Positions 56,201-62,200 of a stretch of DNA of 64,000 nt are shown here, piece after piece (the first letter of the stretch is position 1; each line of letters opens with the position of its first letter). The notes beneath the pieces were generated by a model. That model was not told the origin of the DNA and searched no databases. It saw nothing but the letters and a program-made list of their open reading frames with translations. The DNA comes from Ctenosaura bakeri (Eukaryota > Chordata > Lepidosauria > Squamata > Iguanidae): the NCBI GenBank assembly GCA_948474755.1, contig CAOLHI010001296.1, positions 1 through 64,000 on the forward strand, in the 5' to 3' direction. Both the position numbers and the translations under genes were made by a program.

Positions 56201-59200
56201 CTGTTTCTAGTAGATAACGAGATACCTAACTGTACAATTATAAATAACAATAATTCATACATTTTAAAAACATAACATATAAATATATATAAAATATATA
56301 AAAAAATAATCTAATCCCTAATTTACCTAGACCCTTATTTGATGATGGAAAAGATTACAAGAAATGAGAAGCGTTGAATGAATTTAGGTTTCTCCATATA
56401 CCTTAGTGAAAGGTAAAAATAGGCAAAGCAAACCCTAACTTGAGAGAGCAATTCTAATCAACTGAGAATTCCTTAAAGATAGACGTATGATAATGGCAGT
56501 CTTTCCCTCCAATTCAAGTTTCCCTCGACTCCCATATTACAGAAAGTAAGAAAAAATGCAAACCTGATCTACCCCCCTGAAAGCCAATTAGGAAGAGCTA
56601 CTTACTTGGATGTTGATCTGCTTGTCGTGGAGGACTCTCTGCAGCTCCAAAAGGCTCCCCTTTAGTGTCCTTAGCTTTACTGCCAGCTGCTCAGCCTCAT
56701 CCTTGGTATGAGCTTTTCCTTCCATGAGGAGGTTTTCATTGTGCACAGACAGCTCAGACAAAGCCACCACCTTCTGCTCAATTTCCACAAGCATGTTCTG
56801 AAGCAGCAAAAACAAGGAGGCAAATTCATACATCTTGAAGCATCCACCAAGGGCCTACTTCATTTTCTTCCCAGCTAAGAAAAAGCCAGATCTGCATTGT
56901 TACCCTCTCTGGTTTTCTCCAGTATCCTCAGAAATATGCTTCCGATATTTTGCATTTCCTAAATTTGTAACATTTATTTTTTATTTAGAAAAAAAATCCA
57001 TCAAGAAGATGCAACTGTGTTTGAAACTAAGGAAAGTTTAGCAAGACAGACATTCTGTTCGCATTTCAAGGATATTCAGGTGCTTAAATGCTATGCCATT
57101 CCCCTCAGTGCAGCAAGATGCAAATATTTGTGATGCTCCTCAAACTATGGAAGTAAACAAATCACACTCAATTATGGCTGCTCTTTTCTTCTTCTTTTTC
57201 CCATGTCTGCCTTGTGTATTCAAGGGAGGTGCCTTTCCCTGCCCTTCTCCTCCTTCCCTCTTCTCATTGCTCTGGTTCTATTGATAAGCTTCTCTTCTCA
57301 CTGTGGATCTTTCTGATTGGTGCATGAATGGCACTAAGATCTTCCACATAATCTTCTTTCGTCTAGAGAGTGGCTTAAAGTGCAAATCTCTGGCATGTTT
57401 ATTTTGAAATGCAGCTAAGTATTTATATATAATAAAAATAGTGGCAATATGATGACACTGGCAATTTTAAATACTTTATCTTCCCCTAGCAATTTAATCT
57501 GATGATATAGAAATGAGAAAGAAGGAACTTGTTTGTGCTTTCAAACCATATATAAATCAGTTGAAAGGTTGCTATTTTAAATATTCTGCCATTAAATCAT
57601 CATTTTACTACGCTGGGGCAGAATTCCTGGCATTAACACATATTTGAGGGATGTATGATATGAGATAGGATTGAATAAAATGTAATTCATAGTATTAGGA
57701 AAGGCTAGTGATAAATATTGCATTTTTTTAATTAATAAAGCTTCACAGGTTTCACAAGAGATGTCTCTCAGGGTCAAGCTTGACACTAGGGGAACTGTGT
57801 ACCCCCTACAATTAGCATGCCTTTCCATATTATGCCCACATTTATTTTCCAATGAACAGACTCCAGATAAGGTATCTGTTTTTGAAAGATACAGATCAGA
57901 AAAAAAGTATGGGGTATAGCAGGCCTCTTTCCACCACTAAACGGAGCACTTCATCTAAATGCAGGTGAAGTAATTTGTCTAGTTTGATTCTCATTAGATT
58001 GTATAAATCAGTTCACATTTGAAGATTTAGTGGCTCATTTCAGATGTAATATTAATCTACACTTTGTCTGTAGGTGCCTTCAAGTCATCTTTTGACTTAT
58101 GGTGATCCCATGAAATTCACACGGTTTCTTCATGCAAAGAATATTTAGAGGTGGTTTTGACAACTCCTTCCTCTGAAATATAGCCTACAACACCAAGTAT
58201 TCATTGTCAGTCTCCCACCCAACTACTAACTAGGGTTGACACTCCTTAGTCTTCAAGATGAGACAGGATCGGAACCTTTAGGGTATTTAGACCCCGTTTA
58301 GCAATATATAAACAAATACAAATGAGCCTTGAGCTTATGCATTTTGTGCTTCTCCAGGAAGGGCACAAGAACAAGATCAGAAGTACTCATTTCTGTTTTT
58401 GTATTAATCATAGTTTATTATTAAATTCAAACTGGGAAAACTGGTTGGTTTAAGCTATAGTTTAACAAGACAGAAGAAATACAACTAGACTCTAGCTTTT
58501 TTCAACAAACCATTGCTTAAGTTAACCAGTTTCTCTTTGTTTAGACATAATCATAAACTCTAATTAACTTAAAACAGGAAGCAGCTGCTTTCAGTCTCCA
58601 ATTTCCTCCTTGTCATTATGTTAGCAGAGAAGAAGGGATAGAAGAAGGGTAACACCAAGGCTCACATCTGCATGCTGCATAGGGATAGGGATGCAAATGT
58701 TTGCTTATTTTATTCCTGAATGCACATAATTTTGTTCCTGAACGCAGGAATGGACAAATGGGGGGGGAATATCACTGCTGGGTCAGATTATGTGAGCTAC
58801 TGCACAATTTTCAATGGATTTTGACACTTCAGAACTTTTCAGGAAAAAATTGTACAAAAAATGTCCTTCTACATATTATTTTGCACAAAACAGTGATTTT
58901 TACACAGAAAATCATGCAAAATAAGTTTTCTGCAAAAAAATGATTTTTTTTCATGAAACAACTTTTTTGCACAAACCTTTTCCAAAAGCGTTGCCAAAAA
59001 AAAAACCAAAAAAAAAAACCCCAACAACACAGGGTTTTCTTAACAGCATGTCTCAAAGTGTTGAGAAATCTCCTTCATATCAAGGATGAGAAAATTTGTG
59101 AGTATTCTTTTCATTTCTACGGCTGAATCATGGATTAATGTTGCATCTTTTTACAAATGAAAAACAACATTACACATATTACATTAAAAAGTAGGAGCAA

Positions 59201-62200
59201 AGTGAGATACTAATATTGCAACCCATCACTTTAATGTGATAGCATAATATATTAAGGTAGGAAAATGAGTATATGTATATGCACTTATTTTGTATAGATA
59301 ACTTATGTAGTTTGGCAAGACTCTGGAAAATGCCTACTGTATGAATTTCAACTTAGAGAACTAGAAAAACAAAAATAAGATAATGTAGTCTCAAGTCTCT
59401 GTGCTCAAAATAATTTTAACCATGTATAATACCATGCATCAATATTAACTAATGGCTGGTTAAGACATCGTTCATCATACATGTAGGCTTTTCAGAGCTT
59501 TTCAGAGATGTGCAGGTAGGTAGGTGCAACATGACTTACATGTGTAAGAAACATTGGTGTAAGGATTGAGAGCCCTACGATATGCACATACGGAGGGATA
59601 ACGCATTCATTACGCTTAATTTAATGACAAGAAAGTTTTGAGAATGAGAGAAAAGCACTATTTAAACAAAGATTATTTCACCTGGCAGTCAACCAGCTGA
59701 GAATCCATATCCATAGGCTCTTCAGCAGTAACCAAAGTGGTATCTAGTGTGGCTTTTGTATTCAGGAGCCAGTGGTCAAGTTCATCTGCTTCAGAGCGGT
59801 ATCTTTGCAGAGCTTGTTCTTGCCGCTGTTCTTCTAGCTGCTCATTGAGTTTCTCCTGGTAATTAGATCTGGCCATTATTTGCAATTCATTTGATTCTGA
59901 ACACACAAAAATCTATGTCTGATCACACATAGCAATTATTGGTTTTGTAGGCAGGATAATTAGAAGAGGAAAACAGATTAGAAGGGCAAAGAAGTATACT
60001 AGAACAGTCTATCATAAGTACCATCTTAACATTATCTATGATTGTGGTGCTTCAAGGAATCTGATCATTATTTCTTTCCAGAACATGTGCCAAGCATATT
60101 GATGAAAATTGATAATTAAATGAGTATTTGGGGGAATGATAGTAGAACACAATGACATGGATAGGAGCAATTATGTAATCAAACAGATGCAAAATGTAAC
60201 CACAAACCTGGAGAGCAGTGGAGAATCAAAAGGAAACTTATCAATTATGTTCACAATGTGGACACATTACATATATAGTACAAACTGATTCATACCTTGC
60301 TCAGCACTTAGTCACCTGTGTGATCCTGTGATCACCTGTGATCTCATTTTATCAAAAAGGACTGAAGTAAAGCAACATGCAGGAATGGATCTTGATGTTG
60401 CATTTCATTTAGTAATCAACATGCCTGTGGCATCTTTTATTCTGACCACAGCAAATGAAACCTAAAGATGTGTCAACTTCTTGAAAAGATATAAAGAGCC
60501 TGATCAATTTAAAAATATTAGGCACTTTCAAGGCACATATCACCCCAATTTAAACTTTCTTTCACCATCCTTTATACCTCTAGCAACTGCCGTTTTCCTG
60601 AAGCTTTCATCTTAATGGTGGCCATCCTCTCTGCTAACACAGTGAGGGTGGACTGCAAAGCCAACTGATCAGCTGCATCTGCATCCAGTGGTTCAGACAC
60701 CAGTTCCTCTGCTAATGATGTTTGCAACTCACTGATTTCATCCTGAAGCATCAGAATTTCATCCATCAAAGCCTAGCAAAAAACGAGGTTGAGCAAGACT
60801 GAATATCACATATGGAAAGTACAAAAGACAGCTAGTTCACTCACTGAAAAGTCACTGTATTGGCTAAAAACAATAATTACAGACCAAATCCAGACTAGCT
60901 CAGATTCTAAACCTAAACAATGAATATGGCATACATGTGAAGAAAACATAACTAGAATGGTAAACAATCAAATTCTATTAAAACCATATTTTGTCACAAG
61001 TAGAATTTTGAGCATTTATCTGTTATTTAATTGCACCAGAATTACAGCTTTTTCTTAACTGGGAATATTTAACTGAGATTTATTTAATGACTAAGGCATG
61101 ACTCCTGTTGGTAGCCTCAATTAAATTAAACCCACTGATCAATTATCAATTACCAAGACAAGAAAAAGGTAACAAACAGATGGATTGGAAGATGAAGCAG
61201 TTATAGTAACATCTTGCAGTGCATCATCCAACTACACCTCCATATCAAAAAGCACACTCCCCCAGCAACTTGATTTTTCCCATTTGTATGTTAGCAGTGA
61301 GTTGGAAATGTTCTCAGACAATGAGAAAACATGTATCTTGAGTTTATTTTCATGATACAATTTTGTCAGGCATATGGATGTGAAGAATTAAAGCCTATAA
61401 TTTGATAAGAAGCAAAAATTATACAGTTATCTGTTTACTTTTACCTGATGTTCAGCCATCTGGCTCTCTGGACTCTTGTCGGCTCCCAAAGTTTCATTTA
61501 ATTTCACTTCAATGGCTTCCATTTTTGTAGATATTGACTGGAGAGAGTCTTGATACTTCTGCTGTCGTTCAAGGGCCTCATAGAGGGTGCGCTGCTTTTC
61601 ACTAATCTAAAGGAAAAATAACCAGTGAGCATATGGCAATCCTAGTTTTCTATTAAACAAACAAAGAAACAAACAAAAACAAATTTAATTGAGGTATAGT
61701 GGACCCTCTATATATGCAGCCTTCAGATCTGTGAATTCCAGTGATCACAAAGCATCGTGCCCATTTTACCAGGTTGGTAAAATGAGTACCTTGTTGGGGG
61801 CTTGTTGTTGGAGACAATTAGCTTGTTGCGGGCAAGTTAGCTAAACACATTGTAAACTGCTTAGAGAGCACTTAGCTGATAAGCGGTATAAAAATATACA
61901 TGCTGTTGCTATATGTAAAATGGTGGTGATGTGAATGTGGATGTGCTAAAAGTATCTTCACACATGTCATTGCCATTTAATAATATGGAATGTTTTAAAG
62001 CCCATTCGTGGGGGTCCTGGAACAGAACCACTACAGATATGGAGGATCCACTGTGCTATGTTATGACAATATACAAAATATAGATACAAATGCTTTTTAA
62101 AAAAATAGAAGGAATGTCTCCACTTCTATATATTACATATTTCTCCAGCATCACATCATTTTCCATTTCAGTCCATAGGTTTGGGAGAAAAGAGGAAAGA

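Noticed and set aside
58066..58275. Functional 5S rRNA gene
   Set aside because: It lacks the 5' third, has many substitutions in the internal promoter, and is joined to a SINE tail.
59856..59912. Extra 19 codons as part of exon 4
   Set aside because: The human protein joins LLE directly to EKLN. Kept only as a possible alternative acceptor in the findings.
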